A DNA stretch of 64,000 nt from Modestobacter marinus (GTDB lineage Bacteria; Actinomycetota; Actinomycetes; Mycobacteriales; Geodermatophilaceae), in the NCBI RefSeq assembly GCF_011758655.1, contig NZ_JAAMPA010000003.1, forward strand, positions 124,001 through 188,000. Reading direction: 5' to 3'. The notes below the pieces were generated by a model. That model did no database searches, was not told the DNA's origin, and was given only the letters and a program-made list of their open reading frames with translations. Made by a program: the position numbers and the translations under genes. Shown in pieces: positions 24,515 to 33,136 of the stretch (its first letter is position 1; each line of letters opens with the position of its first letter).

Positions 24515-26194
24515 TCAGAAGCGGGCGAGCTCGGCGGCGAGCGGACCCAGGCCCAGCGGGCCCAGGTCCAGCACGGAGCGGTGCCAGGCCTTGAGGTCGA
24601 ACTCCGCGCCGGCGCGCTGCTCGGCCTGCGCCCGGCAGGTCAGGAACACCCGCTCGCCGACCTTGTAGGACGGCGCCTGGCCCGGCCAGCCCAGGTAGCG
24701 GTGCAGCTCGTCGACCCGCATCGCGTCCTCCATGTCCACGTGCTCGCGGAGGAAGGCGAGCGCGACGTCGTAGGTCCAGCGGTCGCCGGTGGCCCGGCCG
24801 GGCGGGATGGGCAGGTCCAGGTGGACGCCGATGTCCAGGACGACCCGGGCGGCCCGGAGCTCCTGCGCGTCCAGCATGCCCAGCCGGTCGCCGGGGTCGT
24901 CCAGGAAGCCCAGCTCGCCCATCAGCCGCTCGGAGTACAGCGCCCAGCCCTCGCCGTGCCCGGAGCACCAGCAGAGCAGCCGCTGCCAGCGGTTGAGCAG
25001 GGCGGCGTTGTAGACGGTCTGCCCGATCTGCAGGTGGTGGCCGGGGACGCCCTCGTGGAAGACGGTCGTCGTCTCCCGCCAGGTGGTCATGTCGGTGACG
25101 CCGTCGGGCAGCGACCACCACATCCGGCCGGGGCGGCTGAAGTCCTCGGTCGGGCCGGTGTAGTAGACGCCCTCGCCGGAGGTCGGGGTGAGCCGGCCCT
25201 CGACCCGCTTCACCGGGCCGGGGATGTCGAAGTGCACGCCGTCCAGCGCTCTCATGGCCCGGTCGGCGGTGTCCTGCAGCCAGGCCTGCAGCGCGTCGCG
25301 CCCGCGGACCTGCCGGGCCGGGTCGGCGTCCAGCGCGGCCACCGCGCCCGCGACGCCCTGCCCGGGGGCGATCTGCTCGGCGACCGCCTGCTTCTCGGCG
25401 ACGACCCGGGCCAGCTCGGCCCAGCCCCAGGCGTAGGTCTCCTCCAGGTCGAGGTCCATGCCGGTGAACAGCCGGGACTCCAGCGCGTACCGCTCGCGGC
25501 CGACGCCGTCGGCCTGCGGCGCGCGGGGGAGCAGCTCGCGCTCGACCGTGTCGGCGAAGTCGAGCAGCGCCGTCTGCACCCCCTCCACCGCCCGGTCCAG
25601 GTCGGCGCGCAACGCCTGGCCCACCGGCGCCGGGCCGGTGAGCCCCGCGTAGAAGCCGGGCTGCCCGCCGGCACCTGCCCAGCGGCGGGCGATGCCGGCG
25701 GCCAGCCGCACCTGCCGGACGGCGGAGACCCGGCCCCGGCCCGCGGCGTCGGTCAGCCCGGCCACGTAGCCACCGAGCGCCTCGGGGATCCCGGCGACCC
25801 GCCGGGCGACGACCGCCCAGTCCTCCTCGGTGTCGGTGGGCATGAGGTCGAAGGTGGTGCGGAAGTCCTGCAGCGGGCTCTCCATGCTGTTGAGCGCCGC
25901 CTGCGTCCAGCCGGCGTCGTGCAGCGCCAGCTCGGCGCCCAGCCGCTCGAGCATCGCGCTGCGGGCGACGTCGTCCCGCCGGTCGACCGGCTCGACCCGC
26001 TCGACCTCGGCGACGGTGCGGCGGAGCAGGTCGGCGCTCGCCGCGTGCCCGTCGGGGGTGAGGTCGGGCCAGCGGTCGTCGTGCCCGGGCACGCCGATGT
26101 AGGTCGCCACGGTGGGCTGGTCGGCGGCGTGGGCGTCGACGAAGCGGTCGGCCAGCTGGTCGAGAGGGGACGGGGGACGCGCGGGCTCACTCAC
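24515..26194 (-). CDS. DUF885 family protein (predicted zinc carboxypeptidase-like)
   Basis: 559 residues from GTG 26194. The mostly helical sequence carries F-H-E-G-V-P-G-H-H-L-Q (about 380-390), the HExxPGHH zinc-binding motif typical of DUF885 proteins, with S-G-H-G-E-G-W-A-L-Y-S-E about 30 residues later providing the third ligand. The family is annotated as metallopeptidases on fold grounds; few members are characterised. No signal peptide is seen, so it is cytoplasmic. GTG 26194 lies seven bases after TAGCGT, near-leaderless. A long hairpin follows the stop. Confidence 0.85.
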   Translation of the reverse strand: MSEPARPPSPLDQLADRFVDAHAADQPTVATYIGVPGHDDRWPDLTPDGHAASADLLRRTVAEVERVEPVDRRDDVARSAMLERLGAELALHDAGWTQAALNSMESPLQDFRTTFDLMPTDTEEDWAVVARRVAGIPEALGGYVAGLTDAAGRGRVSAVRQVRLAAGIARRWAGAGGQPGFYAGLTGPAPVGQALRADLDRAVEGVQTALLDFADTVERELLPRAPQADGVGRERYALESRLFTGMDLDLEETYAWGWAELARVVAEKQAVAEQIAPGQGVAGAVAALDADPARQVRGRDALQAWLQDTADRAMRALDGVHFDIPGPVKRVEGRLTPTSGEGVYYTGPTEDFSRPGRMWWSLPDGVTDMTTWRETTTVFHEGVPGHHLQIGQTVYNAALLNRWQRLLCWCSGHGEGWALYSERLMGELGFLDDPGDRLGMLDAQELRAARVVLDIGVHLDLPIPPGRATGDRWTYDVALAFLREHVDMEDAMRVDELHRYLGWPGQAPSYKVGERVFLTCRAQAEQRAGAEFDLKAWHRSVLDLGPLGLGPLAAELARF

Positions 26195-26236
26195 CCCGCG
26201 GACGCTAGCCGCGGGTGGCGACGCCCGCACCGGAGA

Positions 26237-26686
26237 TCAGTCGTCGGCGCCGTCCCCCTGCGGCAGCAGCGAGGGCAGGTTGACCACGATCGCCTCCTGG
26301 CTGCTGCGGGCGATGAGCACCACCGCCTCCTCGCCGCTGAGGTTCTCCTCGCGGTGCGGTGTGTACGGCGGCACGAAGACGTAGTCGCCCGGGCCGGTCT
26401 CCAGCCGCACCTCCTCACCGTGGGCGGCGAAGACGAACACCGGGTGGCCGCGCAGCACGTGGATCGCGGTCTCGGAGTCGCCGTGGTGGTGGTCGCCGGA
26501 GCCGGTGTGCGGGGGGACCCGCGTCTCGCCCATCCAGAGCCGCTGCGCGCCGACCGTGCCGGCCGAGATCGCCGCGTGCCGGGTCATGCCCGAGGTCTGC
26601 GCCGTCTCCGCGGACAGCTCACCGGCTCGTACGTGCCGGAGCGGCTGGTGCCAGTCGTCGGGGAAGTCCTGCTGCGGTGGGGTCAC
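26237..26686 (-). CDS. Cupin domain protein
   Basis: Single-cupin protein of 149 residues. The two cupin motifs are visible: G-S-G-D-H-H-H-G-D-S-E-T-A-I near 62-75 (His-His-His-Glu metal site) and P-G-D-Y-V-F-V-P-P-Y-T-P-H-R-E near 99-113. GTG 26686 is preceded by GGAGGAA, six bases away. It diverges from the SRPBCC gene and lies 42 bases upstream of the DUF885 start in the same direction. The active metal site is complete, but the substrate cannot be deduced. Confidence 0.85.
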   Translation of the reverse strand: MTPPQQDFPDDWHQPLRHVRAGELSAETAQTSGMTRHAAISAGTVGAQRLWMGETRVPPHTGSGDHHHGDSETAIHVLRGHPVFVFAAHGEEVRLETGPGDYVFVPPYTPHREENLSGEEAVVLIARSSQEAIVVNLPSLLPQGDGADD

Positions 26687-26830
26687 GGTGTTCCTCCAGG
26701 ATCGGGACGTCGCCGACATCCTCGCCGACCGGGCGGGTGCACGTGGGGTCCTGGTCGACGGTGCGTGCATCGACCGCACGACGGGGTAGGGAGTGAGCCA
26801 GGACACGTCCCACCACGAGGAGGAACGGCG

Positions 26831-27787
26831 ATGAGCACGAAGGTCGAAGAGTCGATCCAGGTCGACGTCCCGGTACGGACCGCCTACGACCAGTGGACCC
26901 AGTTCGAGGACTTCCCCCACTTCATGGGCGGGGTCACGGAGGTCTCCCAGCACGGTGACCAGCGGCTGCACTGGGTGGCCGAGATCGCCGGGGTGAAGCG
27001 GGAGTGGGACGCCGCGATCCTGGAGCAGATCCCGGACCAGAAGATCGCCTGGGCCGCCACGGACGGCGCGACGAACGCCGGCGCCGTCCGGTTCGAGCCC
27101 GCCGGTCCCGCCGCCACGATCGTCCACCTGACCCTGGAGTACGAGCCCGAGGGCCTCGTGGAGCAGGCCGGCGACAAGCTCGGCCTCGTGGGCCGGCAGG
27201 TGAGGTCGGACCTGGAGAAGTTCAAGTCCCTGATCGAGGACGAGGGCTACGCGAGCGGTGCGTGGCGCGGGTCGGTCCGCCCGGGGATGGGCGCCGGTAC
27301 GCCCGGCGTCGAGGACGCGGCGTCCTCGCGCGGGGACAGCGGCAAGGCCGGCCTCTCGGCGAAGGCGGTGGTCGCCGGCGCAGCGGCGGTCGCCGGGGTG
27401 GCCGCCGCCGGTGCGGCCGTGGCCGGGTCGAAGAGCAGCTCGGAGTCCGGGGAGCAGCAGTCCGGGCAGCCGCGTGAGGTGCCCACCTCGCCCCCGGTGA
27501 CGGCCTCGCAGCCGATGGCCCCGGCCCAGCCGGTGACTGCTGCCGAGCAGCCGCCCGCGGACGACGAGCGCGCCGAGGTGCTGGTCGAGGAGCCCGTGGC
27601 CGCACCCCGCGCCACCCCGGCTGCCGATCGTGGTGCGACGAACGGGAGCGACGAGGGTGCGGAGCCGATGGTCGAGGGTGGTCGCCCGGCCGACGCACCC
27701 CGCGGGACCCCGGCTCCCGAGGGCGGCGCGCGGACCGGAGGGGACGACGGCGAGGAGCCGATGGTCCGGGGCGGCCACCCCCGCTGA
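26831..27787 (+). CDS. SRPBCC (START-like) protein with long disordered tail
   Basis: 318 residues. Residues 1-145 are a polyketide-cyclase/dehydrase-type SRPBCC domain (E-S-I-Q-V-D-V-P-V-R-T-A-Y-D-Q-W, F-P-H-F-M-G-G-V), a hydrophobic-ligand-binding fold. Residues about 180-203 are an Ala/Val/Gly-rich stretch that might be a membrane anchor. The remaining 110 residues are Pro/Ala/Glu-rich with repeated elements: E-P-M-V-E-G-G and E-P-M-V-R-G-G, each preceded by A-P-R-x-T-P-A and an acidic run. ATG 26831 has GAGGAGGA upstream. Possibly a membrane-stress or envelope protein; function unknown. Confidence 0.8.
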   Translation: MSTKVEESIQVDVPVRTAYDQWTQFEDFPHFMGGVTEVSQHGDQRLHWVAEIAGVKREWDAAILEQIPDQKIAWAATDGATNAGAVRFEPAGPAATIVHLTLEYEPEGLVEQAGDKLGLVGRQVRSDLEKFKSLIEDEGYASGAWRGSVRPGMGAGTPGVEDAASSRGDSGKAGLSAKAVVAGAAAVAGVAAAGAAVAGSKSSSESGEQQSGQPREVPTSPPVTASQPMAPAQPVTAAEQPPADDERAEVLVEEPVAAPRATPAADRGATNGSDEGAEPMVEGGRPADAPRGTPAPEGGARTGGDDGEEPMVRGGHPR

Positions 27788-27863
27788 CCCCGGAGGTGGG
27801 GGAGGGGCCGGGCGGCCCCTCCCTCACCCGGCGCGCCGGGCGGACCGGCGCGCCGAGCGACCC

Positions 27864-27923
27864 TTGACAGGGCTGTGCGGCTCCTCGACCCTCGCGGTGA
27901 CCGAGTCACGTGACACGTGTCAC
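27864..27923 (+). promoter_or_regulatory. Promoter and overlapping palindromic operators of the beta-helix gene
   Basis: TTGACA at 27864-27869 is the best -35 match noticed in the window, with a weak GACCCT -10 at 27887-27892. Two overlapping perfect palindromes follow: GTCACGTGAC (27905-27914) and GTGACACGTGTCAC (27910-27923), both with central CG as in LacI-family sites. Being downstream of the predicted start of transcription, they would act as a repressor roadblock. The LacI-family gene directly downstream (29888-30859) is the natural candidate. Confidence 0.6.
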
Positions 27924-27945
27924 CACTCAACGACGAGGACTCCGC

Positions 27946-29844
27946 ATGGCATCTCGCAGCGTCCCTGCCCGCCCACCGGCCCCACCCCGCCGGCGACGAC
28001 GTCGCCTCGGCGGCCTCCTGGCCCTGACCCTGGCGCTCGCCGCCGCCCCGGCGACCGCGAGCGCCGCGCCGCCCGGGAACGGGCCGGGCGGGGGTGCCGT
28101 CGACCTCGGCCCGAACGTCACCGTCTTCGACCCGAGCACCCCGGTGGACCAGATCCAGGCCACCCTCGACGCCACCCACGCCCAGCAGGTCGACAACGAG
28201 ATGGGCACCGAGCGGTACGCCTATCTCTTCAAGCCCGGCACCTACGGCACCGACAGCGACCCGCTGCAGATCAAGGTCGGCTACAACACCGAGATCAGCG
28301 GGCTGGGCGCCTCGCCGTCCGACGTGGTGATCAACGGCAAGGTCGAGACGTACAACCGCTGTCTCGCCCCGGACAACTGCATCGCGCTGAACAACTTCTG
28401 GCGCACCGTCTCGAACCTGACCATCCAGGTCAACGGCACCGGGCAGGACGGCTGCCGTGCGACGGCCAACTTCTGGGCCGTCTCCCAGGCGGTGTCCCTG
28501 CGCCGGGTGCAGGTGCAGGGCGGCGACCTGTCGCTGATGGACTACTGCACCGCCGGTCCGCAGTACGCCAGCGGCGGGTTCATCGCCGACTCGACCGCCG
28601 GGACCGTCATCAACGGCTCGCAGCAGCAGTGGATCACCCGCAACAGCGTGATCGGCAGCTGGTCCAACGGCGTCTGGAACCAGGTCTTCTCCGGGGTCGA
28701 GGGCGCGCCGTCCGACGCCACCTTCCCCGACCCGCCGTACACCACGCTGGAGACCACCCCGCTCAGCCGGGAGAAGCCGTTCCTGTTCGTCGACGAGCGT
28801 GGCCGGTACGCCGTCCGGGTGCCCGACGCGCAGCGCGACACCCGCGGGGTCAGCTGGGACGAGGGGATGACGGCGGGGCGCACCATCCCGCTGAGCGACT
28901 TCCTCGTGGTCACCCCGGACACCGGGTTCGGCCGGATCAACTCCCAGCTCGCCCGGGGCGGGCACCTGCTGTTCACCCCCGGCGTCTACGACGTGGCGCA
29001 CAGCCTGAAGGTCAAGCGGGCGGGCACCGTCGTCCTGGGCATCGGGCAGGCGACCCTCACGGCCACCCGCGGGGTCACCCCGCTGCAGGTCGAGGACGTG
29101 CCCGGCGTGGTCGTCGCCGGGCTCACCATCGACGCCGGGACCCAGCTGTCCCCGGTGCTGCTCCAGGTGGGTGACGGCAAGGGCCGCGCCACGTCCGACC
29201 CGGCGAACCCCACGACGCTGTCCGACGTCTACTTCCGGGTCGGCGGACCGCACATCGGCAAGGCCGGCACCGCCCTGGAGGTCAACAGCGACCACGTGCT
29301 CATCGACCACACCTGGGTGTGGCGGGCCGACCACGGCGTCGAGGGCTTCACCGCCGGCGTCAACGGCGACACCGACCGCTGGCGGACCAACACCGGGCGC
29401 AACGGCGTGGTCGTCAACGGCGACGACGTCACCGCCACCGGCCTGTTCGTCGAGCACTTCCAGCAGCACAACACCATCTGGAACGGCGAGCGCGGTCGCG
29501 TGGTGCTCTACCAGAACGAGATCCCCTACGACCCGCCGTCGCAGGCCGACTGGCAGGAGCCGGACGGCACGCTCGGCTGGGCCGCGTACAAGGTCGGGGA
29601 CCACGTCCGGGAGCACCGGCTGGACGGCGGTGGCGTCTACGGCTACCAGCGCAACGCCGAGCCCGGCATCACCACCGAGACCGGGTTCGAGGTGCCGGTC
29701 CGTCCCGGCGTGCAGCTGCACCACGTCATGACCGTCCACCTGGACGGGATCGGCGTGATCGAGAACGTGGTCAACGACGTGGGTGGCCGGTCGGACCCGA
29801 CCACCCAGGGCACCCCGCAGTACGTCGTGGACTACCCGGGCTGA
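27946..29844 (+). CDS. Secreted right-handed beta-helix protein (pectate-lyase-3/GH55-like)
   Basis: 632 residues with an Arg-rich N-terminus (P-P-R-R-R-R-R-R-L) and a hydrophobic segment ending A-T-A-S-A-A, a Sec signal peptide. The mature protein is almost all beta, with repeated short turns rich in Gly, Asn and Val (V-V-I-N-G-K-V, F-W-R-T-V-S-N-L-T-I, V-L-I-D-H-T-W-V-W-R-A-D-H-G-V) typical of parallel beta-helices such as pectate lyases and GH55 glucanases. Similar Streptomyces proteins carry the misleading label adenylyl cyclase. Probably an extracellular polysaccharide-active enzyme. ATG 27946 follows GAGGA. Likely repressed by the downstream LacI-family regulator. Confidence 0.8.
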   Translation: MASRSVPARPPAPPRRRRRRLGGLLALTLALAAAPATASAAPPGNGPGGGAVDLGPNVTVFDPSTPVDQIQATLDATHAQQVDNEMGTERYAYLFKPGTYGTDSDPLQIKVGYNTEISGLGASPSDVVINGKVETYNRCLAPDNCIALNNFWRTVSNLTIQVNGTGQDGCRATANFWAVSQAVSLRRVQVQGGDLSLMDYCTAGPQYASGGFIADSTAGTVINGSQQQWITRNSVIGSWSNGVWNQVFSGVEGAPSDATFPDPPYTTLETTPLSREKPFLFVDERGRYAVRVPDAQRDTRGVSWDEGMTAGRTIPLSDFLVVTPDTGFGRINSQLARGGHLLFTPGVYDVAHSLKVKRAGTVVLGIGQATLTATRGVTPLQVEDVPGVVVAGLTIDAGTQLSPVLLQVGDGKGRATSDPANPTTLSDVYFRVGGPHIGKAGTALEVNSDHVLIDHTWVWRADHGVEGFTAGVNGDTDRWRTNTGRNGVVVNGDDVTATGLFVEHFQQHNTIWNGERGRVVLYQNEIPYDPPSQADWQEPDGTLGWAAYKVGDHVREHRLDGGGVYGYQRNAEPGITTETGFEVPVRPGVQLHHVMTVHLDGIGVIENVVNDVGGRSDPTTQGTPQYVVDYPG

Positions 29845-29887
29845 CCGGTCGCGGGCGGGCCGGGGCACCGCGCCCCCGGCCCGCCCG

Positions 29888-30859
29888 TCACGCCGAGTCC
29901 CGGACCACCAGCCGCAGCACCTCGGCCGGGTCGGGGGCGGGCGGCGGGCTGCCGTCCAGGGCCGCCGCGACGGCGGTGGCGATCGCCCGGGCCTGGACGG
30001 CCGCGTCCTGCGCCACGGTGGTCAGCGCCGGGTCGCTCAGCCGCCCGGCCGGGACGTCGTCCACGCCGACCACCGCGACGTCGCCCGGCACCGACAGGCC
30101 GCAGGCCCGCACGCCGGCGAGCACCGCGAGCGCCACCTCGTCGTTGTAGGCGGCCACCGCGGTGACCCCCGCGCTGCGCCAGGCACGGACCGCGTCGGCG
30201 GCCGAGTCGGCGTCCAGGTCGACGTCCCGCACCACCGGTGCGGCCAGCCCGCGGCGCGCGCACTCGGTGTGCACCCCGGTCAGCCGGCGCACGGCGAAGT
30301 CGGCCAGCCGGGGCTCGGCCGGGCCGGCCCAGCCCAGCCGGGTGTGCCCGGTGTCGGCCAGGTGCCGGGCCTGCAGCTGCCCGACCCGGGACTGCGCGAC
30401 GGCGAACACCGCACGCGGGTCGTCGTCCAGGGAGGTGCTGAGCACCTGGATGCCGGCCCGGCGCATGGCGTCGGCGTCCTCCGCGCCGAACTCGGTGAAG
30501 CCGACGACGGCGCGCGGGGTCACCGCCCGCCACAGCTCCGCCAGGGGGCTCCGGCCGTGGTGCACGAGCACCGACAGCTGCCGTTCGGCCAGCTCCCGGG
30601 TCAGCTCGTCCAGCACGGTGTCCAGGACCGGGCCCACCGGCCAGTTCGGCAGCACGCAGAGCACCAGGTCGCTGCGGCCGCTGCGCAGCGTCCGGGCAGC
30701 GGCCGAGGGGGAGTAGCCCAGCCGGGCCGCCGCCGCCTGCACCCGCTGCCGGGTGTCCTCGGAGATCATCGCGCCGTGCTTGTCGTTGAGCACGTAGCTC
30801 ACCGTCGTCCGGGAGACCCCGCTCTCCCGAGCGACGTCCGCGCTGGTGACCCGTGGCAC
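29888..30859 (-). CDS. LacI-family transcriptional regulator
   Basis: 323 residues from GTG 30859 (GGGAGGAGAG upstream). The LacI helix-turn-helix is at about 4-30 (T-S-A-D-V-A-R-E-S-G-V-S-R-T-T-V-S-Y-V-L-N), with the hinge helix A-A-A-R-L-G-Y-S-P-S-A-A-A-R near 42-55. A periplasmic-binding-protein-like sugar domain follows. It converges on the secreted beta-helix protein gene (43-base gap). The most likely targets are the palindromes at 27905-27923, making a sugar-responsive pair; the effector is unknown. Confidence 0.9.
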   Translation of the reverse strand: MPRVTSADVARESGVSRTTVSYVLNDKHGAMISEDTRQRVQAAAARLGYSPSAAARTLRSGRSDLVLCVLPNWPVGPVLDTVLDELTRELAERQLSVLVHHGRSPLAELWRAVTPRAVVGFTEFGAEDADAMRRAGIQVLSTSLDDDPRAVFAVAQSRVGQLQARHLADTGHTRLGWAGPAEPRLADFAVRRLTGVHTECARRGLAAPVVRDVDLDADSAADAVRAWRSAGVTAVAAYNDEVALAVLAGVRACGLSVPGDVAVVGVDDVPAGRLSDPALTTVAQDAAVQARAIATAVAAALDGSPPPAPDPAEVLRLVVRDSA

Positions 30860-30935
30860 GTCTCTCCTCCCGCCCGGTGGTGCGGTGATCGTGCCGTACC
30901 GGTGCCTGACAGGGGACACGCTGGTGTGCCGGCCG

Positions 30936-31592
30936 TCAGTCGGGGGCGACGGTCGAGATCGGGGGCCCCGTGACCGTGGCGGTCGAGCCGTCCCGGAGCC
31001 GGAACACCGGCAGCATGCTGTGCATCAGCGGCCCGATCGCGGCGGCGTACAGCACTGTCCCGACCCCGACGGTGCCGCCGAGCAGCCAGCCGCCGCCCAG
31101 CACCACCAGCTCGATCGTCGTCCGCACGACCCGCACGGAGTGGCCGCGGGCGGCGATGCCGGTGGTCAGCCCGTCGCGCGGCCCGGCACCGAGCCCCGCG
31201 CCGATGTAGGCGCAGGTGGCCACCGCGTTGAGCAGCACGCCGGCCAGCAGCAGCGGGACGCGGGCGCCGAGCGCCTCCGGCGCCGGCAGCAGCACCAGCG
31301 TCGCGTTGATGGCCAACCCGATGAGGACGACGTTGCACAGCGTGCCGAGCCCGGGCCGCCGGTGCAGCGGCACCCACAGCAGCAGGACGACCGCACCGAC
31401 CATGATCGAGCCGGTGCCGACCTCGACGCCGAGCACGCCAGCGAACCCCTGGTCCAGCACGCCCCAGGGCATCTGCCCCAGGTCCGCCCGCAGCATCATC
31501 GCGACGCTGACGCCGTAGAGGGCCAGGCCGCCGAGCAGCAACCCCAGCCGGGCGGGACGGCGGTCGACGGGCACCGGGTCGATCAGTCGCAT
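30936..31592 (-). CDS. yczE: YczE-type membrane protein (YitT/DUF161 relative)
   Basis: 218 residues with five or six hydrophobic helices. G-L-G-A-G-P-R-D-G-L-T-T-G and R-A-D-L-G-Q-M-P-W-G are the conserved loops of YczE proteins, a family of unknown transport activity genetically linked to MocR/YczR regulators in Firmicutes and Actinobacteria. ATG 31592 lies six bases after CATCGT, so may be leaderless. Divergent from the mocR gene; the 61 bases between the starts contain a large dyad. Confidence 0.85.
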   Translation of the reverse strand: MRLIDPVPVDRRPARLGLLLGGLALYGVSVAMMLRADLGQMPWGVLDQGFAGVLGVEVGTGSIMVGAVVLLLWVPLHRRPGLGTLCNVVLIGLAINATLVLLPAPEALGARVPLLLAGVLLNAVATCAYIGAGLGAGPRDGLTTGIAARGHSVRVVRTTIELVVLGGGWLLGGTVGVGTVLYAAAIGPLMHSMLPVFRLRDGSTATVTGPPISTVAPD

Positions 31593-31607
31593 GAGGCAAC
31601 GATGAAC

Positions 31608-31637
31608 GACTTGGCCCTGCCCGAACAGGGCCAAGTC
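31608..31637. promoter_or_regulatory. MocR/YczR operator candidate
   Basis: Perfect 12-bp arms GACTTGGCCCTG (31608-31619) and its complement (31626-31637) with a 6-base spacer, centred between the divergent yczE and mocR starts (16 and 15 bases from each). Confidence 0.65.
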
Positions 31638-31640
31638 GCG

Positions 31641-31646
31641 CACAAT
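31641..31646 (+). promoter_or_regulatory. -10 box of leaderless mocR promoter
   Basis: CACAAT, six bases, then GTG at 31653. The 15-base block from CACAAT to GTG differs by one base from that of the flavoprotein gene at 36367-36381. Confidence 0.4.
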
Positions 31647-31652
31647 GGCCCG

Positions 31653-33035
31653 GTGCGCACCGACCGGCTGGCCGACCTCCTGGGACCCTGGCTGGACGGC
31701 GGCCGGGCCTATGCCGGCGTGGCCGCCGGGATCCGCGGCCTCGCGCTCGACGGCCGGCTGTCGGTGGGCGCCCGGGTGCCCTCGGAGCGGCAGCTGGCCC
31801 AGGCGTTGGGCCTGAGCCGCACCACCGTCACCGCCGCCTACGACGTGCTGCGTGGCGAGGGCTACCTGCACAGCGCGGCAGGTGCCGGGAGCCGGGTGAC
31901 CCTCCCGTCGGCGGCGCCGGTCCGCCCGGACGCCGACCCGGGCGAGCCTGCCGTCGTCCGGGACCTGACCATCGCGGCCGCCCCGGCACCCGCCCAGCTC
32001 CTCGACGCCGTCGCCGGGGCCACCGCCGACCTGCGTCCGCTGCTGGCCGGCCACGGCCTGCACCCCTACGGCCTGCCGGCGTTGCGCACCGCCATCGCCG
32101 GGCACCTGACCCGCCGCGGGCTGACCACGGACCCGGAGCAGGTGCTGGTCACCAACGGTGCGCTGGCGGGCTGGGACCTGCTGCTGCGCACCGTCGCCCG
32201 GCCCGGGCAGCGGGCACTGGTCGAGCAGCCCACCTACCCGGCGGCGCTGGACTGCCTCGCGGCCCACCACCTGCGGCCGGTCGCGCTGCCGGTGGGCGCC
32301 GACGGCTGGGAGCTGCCGGGCGCCGCGGCCGACGTGGCGCTGGTGACCCCCGACGGGCAGAACCCCACCGGCCTGCTCGCCGACGACGGCCAGCGCCGGG
32401 CGCTGCTGGCGGCCCTCGACGCGCCGGTGGTCGCCACGGACGAGACGTTCGCGGAGCTGGTGCTCGACGGCGCGCGGCCCACCGCGCTCGCCGCGCTCGA
32501 CCGCCGGGTCGTGACGCTCGGCTCGATGAGCAAGGCGTACTGGTCGGGCCTGCGGGTGGGCTGGGTGCGGGCGGACCCGGCACTGCTGGCCAGGCTCGCG
32601 CAGGCGCGCGGCACGGTCGACCTCAGCAGCCCGGTGCTGGAGCAGCTGGTCGCTGCCCGGCTGCTCGCCGTCGCCGACGAGGTGCTCGCCGACCGGGTCG
32701 CCTGGCTGACCGCCGCCCGGGACGGGCTGCTGGCCGCGCTCGCCGCCCGGCTGCCGGACTGGCGCGTCGTGCGGCCGCGGGCCGGCTCGGTGCTCTGGGC
32801 GCAGCTGCCGGGGGAGAGCTCCACCCGGCTCGCCGCGCACGCCCTCGACCTGGGCCTGCGGGTGACCCCGGGGCCGCGGTTCACCGTCGACGGCACCGCC
32901 GACCGGTGGCTGCGGCTGCCGCTGAGCGTGCCACCGGAGCAGGCCGACGAGGTGGCCGCCGTGCTGGAGGCGGCCTGGGCGCGCACGGCGAGCGGGGCGG
33001 ACAGCCGCCGCACGCCGTCCCGCTGGACCGCTTGA
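31653..33035 (+). CDS. MocR-family (GntR plus aminotransferase fold) regulator, YczR-like
   Basis: 460 residues. A GntR winged helix at about 8-75 (V-P-S-E-R-Q-L-A-Q-A-L-G-L-S-R-T-T-V) is fused to a class I aminotransferase-like domain. The PLP Lys lies in G-S-M-S-K-A-Y-W-S-G near 291-300, with N-P-T-G in the G-Q-N-P-T-G-L segment. Such regulators sense pyridoxal phosphate or amino compounds. Linkage to yczE, and the dyad between them, identify the YczR subgroup. GTG 31653 is six bases after CACAAT. Confidence 0.9.
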   Translation: MRTDRLADLLGPWLDGGRAYAGVAAGIRGLALDGRLSVGARVPSERQLAQALGLSRTTVTAAYDVLRGEGYLHSAAGAGSRVTLPSAAPVRPDADPGEPAVVRDLTIAAAPAPAQLLDAVAGATADLRPLLAGHGLHPYGLPALRTAIAGHLTRRGLTTDPEQVLVTNGALAGWDLLLRTVARPGQRALVEQPTYPAALDCLAAHHLRPVALPVGADGWELPGAAADVALVTPDGQNPTGLLADDGQRRALLAALDAPVVATDETFAELVLDGARPTALAALDRRVVTLGSMSKAYWSGLRVGWVRADPALLARLAQARGTVDLSSPVLEQLVAARLLAVADEVLADRVAWLTAARDGLLAALAARLPDWRVVRPRAGSVLWAQLPGESSTRLAAHALDLGLRVTPGPRFTVDGTADRWLRLPLSVPPEQADEVAAVLEAAWARTASGADSRRTPSRWTA

Positions 33036-33073
33036 CCCCCGGAGCAGCGTGGATCAGGTGCCCTGATCACCCG

Positions 33074-33127
33074 CTGTCCGCCCGCAGCAACGCTGGTGCG
33101 GGGGGACAGACAGTGGTGCGGGGGGAC
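33074..33127. terminator. Hairpin and direct repeat between convergent mocR and fbiC
   Basis: CTGTCCGCCCGCA (33074-33086) pairs with TGCGGGGGGACAG (33097-33109), 12 of 13 positions, as a terminator for the + strand. The 14-mer TGGTGCGGGGGGAC is then repeated at 33094-33107 and 33114-33127 (20-base period). Confidence 0.5.
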
Positions 33128-33136
33128 GGCGGCGGC

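Noticed and set aside
24452-26800. Very long + strand frame over the DUF885 and cupin genes
   Set aside because: It is the complement of the DUF885 and cupin genes, both of which have clear motifs and ribosome sites; only its last part (from 26831) is a real gene.
33094-33127. Direct repeats TGGTGCGGGGGGAC as replication iterons
   Set aside because: Only two copies, next to a convergent gene junction, with no Rep gene or AT-rich region. A duplicated terminator part is simpler.
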